In this document: piece after piece, positions 17,324 to 26,771 of the stretch
How the letters are laid out: every line of letters starts with the position of its first letter
Numbering within the stretch: position 1 is the first letter of the stretch
Assembly: GCF_013240295.1 (NCBI RefSeq)
Contig: NZ_JABETK010000001.1
Location: forward strand, 2,285,207-2,349,206
Reading direction: 5' to 3'
Source: Neoaquamicrobium sediminum
Lineage (GTDB): Bacteria; Pseudomonadota; Alphaproteobacteria; Rhizobiales; Rhizobiaceae
Length of the DNA: 64,000 bases
Made by a program: the position numbers and the translations under genes
Notes under the pieces: model-generated
Told to the model about the DNA's origin: nothing
Databases searched by the model: none
What the model saw: the letters and a program-made list of their open reading frames with translations, nothing else

Positions 17324-17903
17324 ACGCCATCGCAGGCAGGGACGGGAGGTAAGCTCTTCCACCGCGCCCCATATCGAAGCCTGAGGGAGTCGGACATGCG
17401 GTATGCGGGACGGATCTTCAGTTTCAGTCCCGGATCGGCGCCTGCGGACGGCATGGCATAAGCTGTCCCGACTGGCGCAGCCAGAGATGCACGGGAGATG
17501 CTTGTGGAACCGTATCCGGCGGCAGCGCCGGATACGAAGCGAACTGCCTGCAGGGCAGCAGACGATTTGTGTCCCTTCGCCGGCCAAGAGAGTGAGCGCA
17601 CGGTGTCGCCACTGTCTCCTTGAACGATCCCCGAGAGCCGACCGCTCCAAACGGCCTCTTCAATGGGCTGATCTGGCCGAAGACCGGCTGCGCCTCGATC
17701 GCCTATGGCACAATGGCGCCCGTCGGGTTTCTTCCCCTGCCGGCTGCGCCGCCATTCCTCGCGAGACAAGAAACCCGCCGGATCGCCATCCTCCGCTGAC
17801 GCTGCGGTCGCACGCGATGCGCCGTCGATCGCCTCCGGCCTCTCCGATCGCCATCGAGGCCGCAATGGTGCGGGCTCGAAACCAGCGATCAAGGAGAACT
17901 ACC
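17324..17903 (+). promoter_or_regulatory. 580-bp gene-poor leader with a 10-bp hairpin, upstream of DUF736
   Basis: No gene is supported here. A reading frame that runs through it into DUF736 is not protein-like before the ATG at 17904. The region contains a perfect hairpin at 17512-17535 (GTATCCGGCG, 4-base loop, CGCCGGATAC), a smaller one at 17472-17484 (CTGGC/GCCAG), and the 24-base motif at 17784-17807 shared with the leader of DUF2493. A 21-codon frame at 17396-17464 is probably spurious. Confidence 0.5.
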
Positions 17904-18227
17904 ATGGCAACCATCGGCACCTTCAAGAAGTCCGGCAACGAATACACCGGCGAAATCGTCACCCTCAATGTGCAGGCCAAGAACGTCCGCATCGTCCCCG
18001 AAACCAACCACACCAGCGAGAACGCTCCCAGCCACCGCGTCCTGGTCGGCCGCGCCGAAATCGGGGCCGCCTGGTCCAAGCAGTCGAACGAGGGCCGCGA
18101 CTATCTCGGCCTCAAGCTCGACGATCCGAGCTTCACCGCCCCGATCTACGCCAACCTCTTCGACGACGAGGACGGCGACGGCTACAGCCTCATCTGGTCC
18201 CGCCCCAGCCGCCGCAATGGCGACTGA
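17904..18227 (+). CDS. DUF736-family protein, 107 aa (first copy)
   Basis: MATIGTFKKSGNEYTGEIVTL starts a complete DUF736 domain: the conserved G-x-Y-x-G-x-I start, then VRIVPE...APSHRVLVGRAEIGAAW and YLGLKLDDPSFTAPIYANL. DUF736 proteins are small beta-rich proteins of unknown function, nearly always on rhizobial and sphingomonad plasmids and ICEs. A second, divergent copy lies at 32671-33006. AAGGAG at 17891 is a strong ribosome-binding site and fixes the ATG at 17904. Confidence 0.88.
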   Translation: MATIGTFKKSGNEYTGEIVTLNVQAKNVRIVPETNHTSENAPSHRVLVGRAEIGAAWSKQSNEGRDYLGLKLDDPSFTAPIYANLFDDEDGDGYSLIWSRPSRRNGD

Positions 18228-18635
18228 ACCCGCGCGAGTCCCGCCCGGCAACACCGGGCGGGGCCAACGCCGCCGAGAACGACTAGAATAGATGGGGTAT
18301 TTGGCATGCTCTTTCAGGCTGCCTTTGAACGGGCGGACCTTGTAAAAGGGCCGGCGATTTCGCGAAACTTCTGCCGCTGCGCCTCTGGATCGCTTGAGGA
18401 TGGCTTCCGCGACACAGTCATCGGCACGATTCTGCAGGATAAGTACCTCCACTTGGGCCAAAGCGGAGTGCGGTTTCGGTCTTCAAGGCGGTCTACATCG
18501 AAAAGCGCGATGCGCCGGGTCGGCGGATCGAGCAACGTGCCGCTCGGCTTCTTCTCCCTGACCGAGAACCTGATTATGATCGCCATGACGATCTGGATCG
18601 CTCTGCCTAGGGTAGCTCGGCGGTCAAGGCGAGAG
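18228..18635. other. Gap of 408 bases without a supported gene
   Basis: This is the boundary between the left backbone block and the copper cargo. Several open frames cross it on both strands (for example 18314-18586 on the minus strand) but none shows a recognisable domain, a good ribosome-binding site or a family pattern. A GC-rich inverted repeat just after DUF736 (CCCGCCCGGC / CCGGGCGGG, 18239-18262) may be a transcription terminator. Confidence 0.4.
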
Positions 18636-19097
18636 TCAGTTCGCCTGCGACACGTTCTCCTGGTAGGCCCGTTCGCGTTCCGGCCATGTGCTCTTGATGA
18701 AGTCGAGAACGGCGCGGATCTCCGCGTCGCTCAACACGTCTGCGAAGCCGGGCATGTCACTCTCGTATCCGCCACCGACGATGGCGGCGGTGCCCTCCTT
18801 GACGATGCGGAAGAGGACCTCGTCGGAATGGTGCCACGTATGGCCGGTCTCGTCATGCGGCGGTGCGGGCGATCGGCCGGAGGGAAGCTGTGTGCGCCAG
18901 TCGGGCTGGCCCTCCAGATCAGCGCCGTGGCAGGCGGCGCACTGATCCGCATAGATCTGCCGTCCTTGCGCGATGACCTCTGCCGACGCGACGGAGTTGG
19001 ATGCGGTACCGGCATGATGCCAACCGGTAAAGATCGCGAGGATCACGCCTCCGACAACCAGGCCGATCCCGACAGTATTTCGGAGAGTTTTTCCCAA
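18636..19097 (-). CDS. Membrane-anchored class I cytochrome c, 153 aa
   Basis: An N-terminal hydrophobic segment (residues 8-26) acts as a signal anchor. The haem motif CAACH is at residues 53-57, and the distal Met is probably in ESDMPGF near residue 119. The rest is a single cytochrome c domain (VLSDAEIRAVLDFIKSTWPERER). It would carry electrons in the periplasm. It is divergent from the 121-aa gene at 19213, with 115 bases between. Similar mono-haem cytochromes accompany multicopper oxidase and copper-export genes in alphaproteobacterial metal-resistance islands, possibly as electron acceptor or to supply oxidising power. The exact partner is not shown here. Confidence 0.85.
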   Translation of the reverse strand: MGKTLRNTVGIGLVVGGVILAIFTGWHHAGTASNSVASAEVIAQGRQIYADQCAACHGADLEGQPDWRTQLPSGRSPAPPHDETGHTWHHSDEVLFRIVKEGTAAIVGGGYESDMPGFADVLSDAEIRAVLDFIKSTWPERERAYQENVSQAN

Positions 19098-19212
19098 GAC
19101 GTCTGTCCCCGATCATTGCGAAATATCAGTCGCGTCCCGCCGAGACCACGTTGTGCCAGCGGTGAGGCGCGCCACGGCAATAGACATTCTCGTGAGCAAT
19201 GCCTATCTTTGA

Positions 19213-19578
19213 ATGATGATCGCCCGTCTCGTCTCCATGCTAGCCATACTTGCGATCACCGTGGTGACAACGGTGGCCCCTGTGCATGCGGCGCGCATGA
19301 ACATGAAATTTAGTCCGGAGCACGCGATCCACGTCGGCGAGATGATGCACTCTCCCGGCCTTGCCCAGCCGGTTTGTGAAGGTAAACAGCACTGTGGATC
19401 GGCCGATGCCGGGATGTGCGAGTTCGTCTGCGCAGGTCTTTCGGCCTTCCTGACATCGCCAGTCGGAGAATCCGGACACGCCTACGGTCCCGTCAGCCAT
19501 GACTTCCCGTTCGAGGCAAGCCACGTCGGCCATCCGCCAGGACTGAACGAACGACCTCCCAAGTTCCGTCTCCTCTGA
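19213..19578 (+). CDS. Small secreted His/Cys/Met-containing protein, 121 aa, of the copper cluster
   Basis: The protein has a clear signal peptide (MMIARLVSMLAILAITVVTT...VHA), then a mature region with scattered His, Met and Cys (EHAIHVGEMMHS, CEGKQHCGSADAGMCEFVC). The paired cysteines suggest disulfides or metal ligation. I do not recognise the family; comparable short periplasmic proteins, some called CopL-like, sit just ahead of copA-type multicopper oxidase genes, as here (72 bases before 19651). A copper-binding or metallochaperone role is inferred from context only. Confidence 0.65.
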   Translation: MMIARLVSMLAILAITVVTTVAPVHAARMNMKFSPEHAIHVGEMMHSPGLAQPVCEGKQHCGSADAGMCEFVCAGLSAFLTSPVGESGHAYGPVSHDFPFEASHVGHPPGLNERPPKFRLL

Positions 19579-19650
19579 TCGCGCCCGGGCCGACGCCCGC
19601 GGCGTCCCATCGGCATTGATGAACGGGACGGATGTCCCGAGGAGACGACC

Positions 19651-21189
19651 ATGAACACCCTATCGCGCCGCGGCTTTCTTGCCGCAAGTGCTGCCGCCAT
19701 TGGTGCGGCGCACATGCCCCGTCTTGCCTTCGCGCAGACCGTGGCCCCAATCAGCCTCTCCGCTGCAACCCGGACGCTCGACATTAACGGGCGCGCGGCC
19801 ACGGTCTTCGGTCTTGCCGGTCCCGGCGGTCAGGGGCTTGTCCTCGACCCCGGCCAGAAGTTCCGTGTCGATCTGACCAACGATCTCGACGTGGGCACGA
19901 TAATCCACTGGCACGGCCAGATTCCGCCAAATGCTCAGGATGGTGTGCCCGACATGCCGATGCCGCTACTCGCGGCGGGCGAGACTCGATCCTATGATTT
20001 CGAGGCGCGGCCGGGCACACACTGGATGCACAGCCACGTACCTACCCAGGAAATGCAGCTGCTGGCCGCGCCGCTGATCGTGCGCTCGGCCGAGGACGTC
20101 GCCGCCGACCGGCAGGAGGTCGTGATGTTCCTGCATGACTTCTCCTTCAGGGCCCCCGAGGAGGTTCTGGCGGAGATCAACGGCGGTCATGGTGGCGGGC
20201 ACGGCGCAGACCATGGCGCCGGTGCAGTGCCCGATCAAGGCGCGCCCATGGAAGGCATGGGGGCGATGCAGGGCATGAATCATGGCGCCATGGGCGGCAT
20301 GCCGATGGGCAACATGTCCGGTATGGGCGGGATGATGGGCATGGGCCGCCAGATGGGCGGCATGGCCATGGACCTGAACGATTACGACTGGGACGCCTAT
20401 CTCGCCAACGACCGGACCCTGTCGGACCCCGAGGTGGTGCAGGTCGAGCGTGGCGGGCGCATCCGGCTCCGGGTCATCAACGCCGCAGCGGCGACCGTGT
20501 TCTGGATCGACACCGGCGGTGCCGAGGCGCGACTGGTCGCGGTGGACGGGCACGCCGTCCAGCCTGTCCCGGGTACGCGGTTCGGGCTGGCGATGGGCCA
20601 GCGGCTGGATATCGAGATCGACCTGCCGAACGAAGGTGGCGCCTGGCCGATCCTCGCCCTGCGCGAAGGCGCGCGGGAGCGCACCGGCCTGATCCTCGCC
20701 ACGCAGGGTGCCGAGGTCCGGCGCCTGGATGCCGTGGCTGAAACCGAGGCACCCGCGTTCGACACCGATCTTGCGCAGGAGGCGCGCCTCATCGCCCGCG
20801 ATGCCTTGCCGGACCGGCAGGTGGACCGCGGCCATATGCTGATGCTGGGCGGCTCGATGCAGCCCTATGTCTGGACGATCAACGGCGCCGTCTGGGGCCA
20901 GCACCAGCCGATCATCGCGCGCAGCGGCGAGCGGGTCGTTCTGTCGTTCCACAACATGTCGATGATGGCCCACCCGATGCATCTGCACGGGCATGTGTTC
21001 CAGGTCGTCGGCCTGAACGGGCGCCGCGTCGCCGGGGCCCTGCGCGACACGGTTCACGTGCCGCCGATGGCGATGGTCGATGTCGCCCTCGACGCCGGCG
21101 AGGCTGCGCGCTGGATGCTGCATTGCCATCACATGCCGCACCTTGCGACCGGCATGATGACCGAGTTCGCGGTCACGGCATCAGCCTGA
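19651..21189 (+). CDS. Tat-exported multicopper oxidase (copper resistance), 512 aa
   Basis: The N-terminus carries a twin-arginine signal (SRRGFLAASAAAIGAAHMPRLAFA). Cupredoxin domain 1 holds the IHWHG and HSHV type 2/3 copper motifs. A Met/His/Gly-rich insert follows (residues about 180-240, many GM/MGGM repeats), as in CueO and PcoA. The last domain has HPMHLHGH (near 441) and HCHHMPHLATGM (His491, Cys492, His493, His497, Met502), the type 1 copper set with Met axial ligand. It probably oxidises Cu(I) to the less toxic Cu(II) in the periplasm. It heads a run of copper genes on the same strand ending with the ATPase and DUF411 protein. Confidence 0.92.
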   Translation: MNTLSRRGFLAASAAAIGAAHMPRLAFAQTVAPISLSAATRTLDINGRAATVFGLAGPGGQGLVLDPGQKFRVDLTNDLDVGTIIHWHGQIPPNAQDGVPDMPMPLLAAGETRSYDFEARPGTHWMHSHVPTQEMQLLAAPLIVRSAEDVAADRQEVVMFLHDFSFRAPEEVLAEINGGHGGGHGADHGAGAVPDQGAPMEGMGAMQGMNHGAMGGMPMGNMSGMGGMMGMGRQMGGMAMDLNDYDWDAYLANDRTLSDPEVVQVERGGRIRLRVINAAAATVFWIDTGGAEARLVAVDGHAVQPVPGTRFGLAMGQRLDIEIDLPNEGGAWPILALREGARERTGLILATQGAEVRRLDAVAETEAPAFDTDLAQEARLIARDALPDRQVDRGHMLMLGGSMQPYVWTINGAVWGQHQPIIARSGERVVLSFHNMSMMAHPMHLHGHVFQVVGLNGRRVAGALRDTVHVPPMAMVDVALDAGEAARWMLHCHHMPHLATGMMTEFAVTASA

Positions 21190-21311
21190 CCCAGGTGGGG
21201 CGTCCGGACAGGGCGCCCCGACGTGCCGGAACCGACCCCAGCTGTCCTGCCCCATGTTGTCGTGAGGGCCGGTCAAAGGCGTACCCTACGGGTGAAAATC
21301 AGGAGGATGAG

Positions 21312-21440
21312 ATGATGAACTGGAACGACATGGGCTCCGGAATGGGTTTCGGAATGGGATTTGGCTGGCTCTTCGGCCTGCTGATCCTCGCGCTGGTGGT
21401 TTTGGCCATAGCGGCGCTGATCAAATATCTTCGAAAATAA
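21312..21440 (+). CDS. Very small single-TM protein, 42 aa
   Basis: MMNWNDMGSGMGFGMGFGWL... has a Met/Gly/Phe-rich N-terminus and one TM helix (residues about 17-36), ending KYLRK. The AGGAGG at 21301-21306 lies close before two consecutive ATGs (21312 and 21315), so this short form is the real start; the longer frame upstream has no such signal. Small Met-rich membrane proteins of this kind are common between multicopper oxidase and copper ATPase genes and may bind copper. No family name can be given. Confidence 0.7.
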   Translation: MMNWNDMGSGMGFGMGFGWLFGLLILALVVLAIAALIKYLRK

Positions 21441-21456
21441 GAGAAAGGACTTCTCA

Positions 21457-21843
21457 ATGGCTTACACAATCAATCGCATGATCCCGGACACCGGTATCGA
21501 CGATGTCGACGCCCGCACGCGCAAGGCGCTGGCGGACCATGGCTTCGGTGTCCTGACCGAGATCGACGTCAAGGCGACGATGAAGAACAAGCTCGATGCC
21601 GAGATGCCCGCCTATCGCATCCTCGGCGCCTGCAATCCGAAGATGGCGCATCAGGCCATCGGGATCGAGCCGCGTGTGGGCGCGATGCTGCCCTGCAACG
21701 TGATCTTGCGCGAAGTCGAGGGCGGCGTGGAGGTCAGCGCCATCGACCCGGTGGCATCGATGCAGGCGATCGACAACGCCGAACTGACGGCGGTCGCCGG
21801 TGAGGTGCGCGACCTTCTGGCGAAGGCCGTCGCGGCCGTCTGA
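21457..21843 (+). CDS. DUF302-domain protein, 128 aa
   Basis: The core matches DUF302: TRKALADHGFGVLTEIDVKATMKNKLDAEMPAYRILGACNPKMAHQAIG, then LPCNVILREVEGGVEVSAIDP. The family's Pro/Tyr and CNP motifs (A/G-CNP) are intact. DUF302 is a small cytosolic or exported alpha/beta domain found in many copper, sulfur and arsenic islands, with function unknown. No signal peptide is visible. AGAAAGGA lies at 21441-21448 ahead of the ATG. It lies 16 bases after the small membrane gene and one base before the next, consistent with one operon. Confidence 0.85.
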   Translation: MAYTINRMIPDTGIDDVDARTRKALADHGFGVLTEIDVKATMKNKLDAEMPAYRILGACNPKMAHQAIGIEPRVGAMLPCNVILREVEGGVEVSAIDPVASMQAIDNAELTAVAGEVRDLLAKAVAAV

Positions 21844-21844
21844 G

Positions 21845-22519
21845 ATGGGCCTGCGCGCAATCATTCTCGTGGCGATGGCGATCCTCGGGATCGCCATGCT
21901 CGGTATCTGGCAGTTCGCGCCTGCAGTATTCGCCGATCTGCACAGCCTGATGGACGGCGAGCGCCTGGAGATGCTTGTCGCGCGCGCGGGTCTCTGGGGG
22001 CCGATCCTTGTCGTCGCGCTCATGACCCTGGCGGTCGTCGCCAGCCCAATCCCGAGCGCGCCCATCGCGTTGGCCGCCGGGGCGGCCTACGGGCATCTAT
22101 GGGGGACGGTGCAGGTCGTGATCGGCGCGGAACTCGGTGCGCTGATCGCCTTCGGTCTCGCGCGGGTTCTGGGGCACGACGTCTTGCGGCGCGTATTCGG
22201 TGATCGTGTCGATGCCGGCCTGCTCGGATCGCAGACCGCATTGACCGCGACGGTGTTCGCCAGTCGCCTGATGCCCTTCGTGTCCTTCGACATGATCAGC
22301 TACGCCGCCGGGCTCAGCCGCCTGCACGCGTGGCGGTTCGCCCTCGCGACACTGGCCGGCATTGTCCCGGCAAGCTTCCTGCTCGCCCATTTCGGAGGGG
22401 AAGCGGTGAGCGGAGACCTCGGCCGGGCGACTTGGGCAGTTCTCGGCCTCGGCCTTGTGACGGGCTTGCCGCTGCTCTGGGTGGCGATGAGGAAAAGGCC
22501 GGAAAAGGAAAATCCATGA
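21845..22519 (+). CDS. TVP38/TMEM64-family (VTT domain) membrane protein, 224 aa
   Basis: Six hydrophobic segments flank the VTT signature: VVASPIPSAPIALAAGAAYGHLWGTVQVVIGAELGALIAFGLARVLG and FASRLMPFVSFDMISYAAGLSRLHAWRFALATLAG. The G-x-x-x-G and RxxPFxPF-like motifs match the DedA/TVP38 superfamily, whose members move or scramble lipids and are often found beside mercuric and copper resistance genes. The ATG at 21845 immediately follows the DUF302 stop. Its stop overlaps the APC permease start (ATGA at 22516-22519). Confidence 0.85.
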   Translation: MGLRAIILVAMAILGIAMLGIWQFAPAVFADLHSLMDGERLEMLVARAGLWGPILVVALMTLAVVASPIPSAPIALAAGAAYGHLWGTVQVVIGAELGALIAFGLARVLGHDVLRRVFGDRVDAGLLGSQTALTATVFASRLMPFVSFDMISYAAGLSRLHAWRFALATLAGIVPASFLLAHFGGEAVSGDLGRATWAVLGLGLVTGLPLLWVAMRKRPEKENP

Positions 22520-23826
22520 CGAAAAGCGATTACGAGAGGAACAGCATTACCCTTCCTGGCGCGGTGGCCATGGGAACGGGTGTGATGATCGGCGCGGGCA
22601 TCTTCGCCTTGACCGGACAGATCGCCGAACTCGCCGGACCGTTCTTCCCGCTCTCGTTCGTCGTGGGCGCCATCGTGACCGCCTTCAGCGCCTATACCTA
22701 CATCAAGATGTCGAACGCCTATCCCTCTGCCGGCGGCATCGGGATGATCCTGAAGAAGGCCTACGGACCGACGACGGTCGCGGCGGGCGCCGCCCTACTG
22801 ATGGCGCTGTCGATGGTCATCAACGAAAGCCTCGTCGCGCGTACCTTCGGCACCTACACGCTGCGGGCGTTCGGCGGCGATCCGGACAGCGTGCTGGTGC
22901 CAATCCTCGGCGTCGGGCTGATCGTCCTCGCCTGGCTCGTGAACGTCTCGGGCAGCCGGTCGGTCGGGCTGTTCTCCATCGTTATGGCTGTTCTCAAGGT
23001 GGGCGGCATCGCGCTGTTCGGGGCGGCCGGTCTGTGGGCCAGCGGCATCTCGTTCGAGGCGTCGGCCGGAGATTCTAGCGCAAGCGGGTTCGTCGCGTCG
23101 CTCGCGCTGTCCATCCTCGCCTTCAAGGGGTTCACGACCATCACCAACAGCGGCGCCGAGGTCACCGATCCGCACCGCAATGTGGGCCGGGCCATCGTCC
23201 TCGCCATCGCCATCTGCGTCGTCGTCTATCTGCTGGTCGCCTTCGCCGTCGGCTCCAGCCTGCCGCTCGACCGCATCGTGGCGGCGAAGGACTATGCGCT
23301 GGCTGAAGCGGCCCAGCCCGCCCTCGGGCAGACCGGCTTCTACCTGACGGTGGCGCTGGCGCTGGTGGCCACTGCCTCGGGTCTGATCGCCAGCGTGTTC
23401 GCAGTCTCGCGGATGCTGGCGATGCTGACGGACATGAAGATGATCCCGCACAGCCATTTCGGGATGCCGGGCACTATCAAGGACCACACGCTCGTCTACA
23501 CCGTCGTGATCGCGGGCTTCCTGACGGTCTTCTTCGACCTCAGCCGCATCGCCTCGCTCGGGGCCTTCTTCTATCTGGTGATGGACATCATCATCCACTT
23601 CGGCGTGTTCCGGCATCTGCGCGAGGAAATCGGCGCTCGGGGTTGGGTGTTGCTGACGGCGATCGCCCTCGATGCCGTGGTGCTGTCCGCCTTCGCCGCG
23701 ATGAAGTGGCAGTCCGACCCCCTCATCGTCGTCCTTGGCGCGATCGGCATGGCGCTGGTGTTCCTTTTCGTGGGGGTGTTCCTGGCGCACAATCCGGTCC
23801 GGGAAGGCGCTCACGACCATCACTAA
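22516..23826 (+). CDS. APC-superfamily amino acid/polyamine permease, 436 aa
   Basis: Twelve TM segments start with the APC signature (SITLPGAVAMGTGVMIGAGIFALTGQ, the G-x-G-I-F ligand loop of helix 1). Later helices include FKGFTTITNSGAEVTDPHRNVGRAIVLAI (helix 6 region), which fits the family. The substrate cannot be read from the sequence. Its place between the VTT gene (4-base overlap) and the Cu-ATPase suggests the operon is more than copper transport. It may be a passenger, or it may move histidine or another copper-chelating amino acid, but that is speculation. Confidence 0.85.
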   Translation: MTKSDYERNSITLPGAVAMGTGVMIGAGIFALTGQIAELAGPFFPLSFVVGAIVTAFSAYTYIKMSNAYPSAGGIGMILKKAYGPTTVAAGAALLMALSMVINESLVARTFGTYTLRAFGGDPDSVLVPILGVGLIVLAWLVNVSGSRSVGLFSIVMAVLKVGGIALFGAAGLWASGISFEASAGDSSASGFVASLALSILAFKGFTTITNSGAEVTDPHRNVGRAIVLAIAICVVVYLLVAFAVGSSLPLDRIVAAKDYALAEAAQPALGQTGFYLTVALALVATASGLIASVFAVSRMLAMLTDMKMIPHSHFGMPGTIKDHTLVYTVVIAGFLTVFFDLSRIASLGAFFYLVMDIIIHFGVFRHLREEIGARGWVLLTAIALDAVVLSAFAAMKWQSDPLIVVLGAIGMALVFLFVGVFLAHNPVREGAHDHH

Positions 23827-23893
23827 AATGGGCTTGAGCTTCCAACCGCCGGAAGCCGCATGCTGAAACGAGATATCGAAAGGTAGGCAGAAC

Positions 23894-26227
23894 ATGGAGC
23901 ACGATCATCATTACCCGGCGCCCGACATTCCGGCGGGGATCGAGACGGCAAAGGACCCGGTCTGCGGGATGACGGTCGCAGTCAAGCCCGACGGGCGTCG
24001 CGCGGAGTTCCAAGGCGAGACATTCCATTTCTGCTCGGAGAAATGCCAGACGAAGTTCAAGGCGGATCCGTGGTTCTACGCCTCGGGCCGGGCTGCCGGA
24101 CAGAAGAAGGCGGTTCCGGCCAACGTCCAGTACACCTGTCCGATGCATCCCGAGATCGTCCGCGACGCGCCGGGTGCCTGCCCGATCTGCGGCATGGCGC
24201 TCGAGCCGATGGTACCCTCCGACGAACCCAGCGAGGAACTGACCGACTTCACCCGCCGGATGTGGATCTCGGCGGCGGCAGCAGTACCGCTCATCGTTCT
24301 GACGATGGGCGAGTTGGTGGCGCTGCCGGTGCGCGACTGGATCGGGCACCAGACAGCGAGCTATCTCGAATTCGTTCTCGCGACGCCGATCATCCTGTGG
24401 GCGGCGCTGCCGTTCTTCCGGCGCGGCTGGGATTCGGTTGTGAACCGCAGCCCCAACATGTGGACGCTGATCAGTCTCGGCGTGGCGGCGGCATATCTCT
24501 ACTCGATCGTCGCGACCTTCCTGCCGGGCGTGTTTCCGGAACAGTACCGGATGGGCCACGGCGTCGGCACCTACTACGAGGCGGCGGTCGTGATCGTGGC
24601 CCTGGTTTTCGTGGGCCAGGTGCTCGAACTGCGCGCGCGCGAACGCACCGGAGACGCGATCCGCGCGCTCCTGGATCTGGCGCCCAAGACCGCGCGGCGC
24701 ATCCTGCCGGATGGGTCGGAATACGACGCGCCCCTCGAAAACATCATAGAGGGCGACCGGCTCCGGGTGCGTCCCGGCGATGCGGTTCCGGTCGATGGAA
24801 CGGTGATCGAAGGCCGCTCGTCGCTGGATGAAAGCATGCTGACCGGCGAGTCGATGCCGGTCGAAAAAGGTCCGGGCGACACTGTGACCGGGGCCACGAT
24901 CAACAAGAACGGCAGTCTCGTGATCGAGGCGGGCAAGGTCGGGTCCGACACGGTGCTCGCACAGATCGTGGCCATGGTGTCGAACGCGCGGCGGTCGCGC
25001 GCGCCGATCCAGGGGCTGGCCGACCGGGTTTCGGCGGTCTTCGTGCCGACCGTGGTGGCCATCGCCATTGTCGCCTTCGTCGTCTGGCTGATCTTCGGCC
25101 CGGAACCCGCGCTGGTCTTCGCCATCGCGTCGGCGGTGTCCGTCTTGATCATCGCCTGTCCCTGCGCGCTTGGGCTGGCGACACCGATCTCGATCACCAC
25201 GGCGGCCGGGCGCGGCGCACAAGCGGGTGTGCTGATCAAGGACGCCGAGGCGCTGGAACGCATGGCGGGGGTCGACACGCTGATCGTGGACAAGACCGGC
25301 ACACTGACCATGGGCAAGCCGAAACTGACGGATACGGTCGCGCTTGGAGATCTGACCGAGACGGATCTGCTGTCGCTGGCCGCAGCTCTGGAGCGCGGCT
25401 CTGAACACCCGCTCGCCGAGGCGATCGTCGAGGGCGCCGAGGCGCAGGGTGCGCCGCGTCAAGAGGCCAAGGACTTCGAAGCAGTCACAGGCAAGGGCGT
25501 GCGCGGAAAGGTCGGCGAACGCGCGGTGACGCTCGGCAATGCCGCGATGATGCAGGAAATGGGTCTTGAAACCGGTGAGGCTGAAGCCAGGGCCGATACT
25601 CTGCGCGCCGAAGGGAAGACGGCCATGTTCATAGCCGTCGATGAGGCGCTTGTCGGAATCGTGGCTGTGGCCGACCCGATCAAGGACTCGACGGCTCAGG
25701 CGATCCGCGAACTGCACGCGCAGGGACTACGGGTGATCATGGCGACGGGCGACAACGAACGTACGGCGCAGGCGGTGGCGGGCAAGCTCGGGATAGACGA
25801 AGTGCGGGCGGGCATCCTGCCCGAGGCCAAGAAGGACCTGATCGACCGGCTGCGCCGCGACGGCCACAAGATCGCCATGGCGGGCGACGGGGTGAACGAC
25901 GCGCCCGCGCTGGCCGCCGCCGATGTCGGCATCGCCATGGGCACCGGGGCCGATGTTGCGATGGAAAGCGCAGGCATCACCCTGCTGGGCGGTGACCTGA
26001 TGGGCATCGTCCGGGCGCGCAAGCTCGCTCGCGCCACCCTGCGCAACATCAAGCAGAACCTCTTCTTCGCCTTCGCTTACAACGCTCTTGGCGTCCCTAT
26101 CGCAGCAGGACTGCTCTACCCCGTCACCGGCCTTCTGCTATCGCCGATGATCGCGGCGGCGGCGATGAGCCTGTCCTCCGTCTCGGTGATCACCAACGCC
26201 TTGCGGCTCAGACGGGTCGATCTCTGA
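23894..26227 (+). CDS. copA: Copper-exporting P1B-type ATPase with YHS and heavy-metal-binding domains, 777 aa
   Basis: Order: His-rich start (EHDHHYP); YHS domain (DPVCGMTV, residues about 21-60, with [12 protein letters not shown]); heavy-metal-binding domain ([22 protein letters not shown], about 79-105); eight TM helices; TGES actuator motif near residue 316; [10 protein letters not shown] (Cu(I) ion-binding site, near 421); DKTGTLT with phosphorylated Asp466; GDGVNDAP near 663. This arrangement fits bacterial CopA-like exporters that start with YHS rather than MXCXXC domains. It pumps Cu(I) out of the cytosol. A 67-base gap separates it from the permease gene. A GAAAGG site precedes the ATG. 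Confidence 0.93.
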   Translation: MEHDHHYPAPDIPAGIETAKDPVCGMTVAVKPDGRRAEFQGETFHFCSEKCQTKFKADPWFYASGRAAGQKKAVPANVQYTCPMHPEIVRDAPGACPICGMALEPMVPSDEPSEELTDFTRRMWISAAAAVPLIVLTMGELVALPVRDWIGHQTASYLEFVLATPIILWAALPFFRRGWDSVVNRSPNMWTLISLGVAAAYLYSIVATFLPGVFPEQYRMGHGVGTYYEAAVVIVALVFVGQVLELRARERTGDAIRALLDLAPKTARRILPDGSEYDAPLENIIEGDRLRVRPGDAVPVDGTVIEGRSSLDESMLTGESMPVEKGPGDTVTGATINKNGSLVIEAGKVGSDTVLAQIVAMVSNARRSRAPIQGLADRVSAVFVPTVVAIAIVAFVVWLIFGPEPALVFAIASAVSVLIIACPCALGLATPISITTAAGRGAQAGVLIKDAEALERMAGVDTLIVDKTGTLTMGKPKLTDTVALGDLTETDLLSLAAALERGSEHPLAEAIVEGAEAQGAPRQEAKDFEAVTGKGVRGKVGERAVTLGNAAMMQEMGLETGEAEARADTLRAEGKTAMFIAVDEALVGIVAVADPIKDSTAQAIRELHAQGLRVIMATGDNERTAQAVAGKLGIDEVRAGILPEAKKDLIDRLRRDGHKIAMAGDGVNDAPALAAADVGIAMGTGADVAMESAGITLLGGDLMGIVRARKLARATLRNIKQNLFFAFAYNALGVPIAAGLLYPVTGLLLSPMIAAAAMSLSSVSVITNALRLRRVDL

Positions 26228-26262
26228 CCTGCCAGTACACAACAACCTCGAAAGGAAATCAG

Positions 26263-26742
26263 ATGATCCAAGACCGTTTTTCCCGCCGCACGCTCCTGAT
26301 CGGCGGAGCTACACTGCTGGCTGCATCGCCCTTGGGGGCGCTGGCGCAAGACGCCGGACCGGCGATCCATGTGATGAAGGATCCGAATTGCGGCTGCTGC
26401 TCGGCCTGGATCGAGATCCTGGAAAACGACGGTTTCGCGGTCACGACCGAGCAGAGTGCCGGGACCGCGCTCATGCGCTACAAGCTGGACAGTGGCATCC
26501 CGCAGGAGATGGCCTCCTGCCATACTGCGCGGGTCGAGGGCTACATGATCGAGGGTCACGTCCCTGTGGCCGACATTCGCCGCCTGCTGGGCAAGCGCCC
26601 TGACGCAGTGGGCCTCGCGGTGCCCGGCATGCCCTATGGATCGCCCGGCATGGGGCCCGAGAACGAGCGCGAGGCCTACGACGTGTTCCTGATCCATCGG
26701 AATGGCAGCACGGACGTCTTCTCCCACTACGCCGCCGCTTGA
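26263..26742 (+). CDS. DUF411-family exported metal-binding protein, 159 aa
   Basis: A Tat-like signal (SRRTLLIGGATLLAASPLGALA) precedes the DUF411 domain: VMKDPNCGCCSAWIEILENDGF carries the CxCC-type cysteine cluster, and IPQEMASCHTARVEGYMIEGHVPV carries the third Cys and a His. It would act in the periplasm as a copper- or metal-binding chaperone. DUF411 proteins are repeatedly found beside copper ATPases and multicopper oxidases. It is the last gene of the copper run; a strong inverted repeat follows 30 bases after the stop. Confidence 0.85.
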   Translation: MIQDRFSRRTLLIGGATLLAASPLGALAQDAGPAIHVMKDPNCGCCSAWIEILENDGFAVTTEQSAGTALMRYKLDSGIPQEMASCHTARVEGYMIEGHVPVADIRRLLGKRPDAVGLAVPGMPYGSPGMGPENEREAYDVFLIHRNGSTDVFSHYAAA

Positions 26743-26771
26743 GTCCTGGGTCCGCCGGCTGGCCAGCGAAG

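Noticed and set aside
18306..19313. 335-aa plus-strand open frame overlapping the cytochrome gene
   Set aside because: The minus strand encodes a convincing cytochrome c with CAACH and signal anchor; the plus frame has no pattern.
20161..20380. Tandem DNA repeat in the multicopper oxidase
   Set aside because: The repeated bases encode the Met/His/Gly-rich copper-binding insert typical of the protein family.
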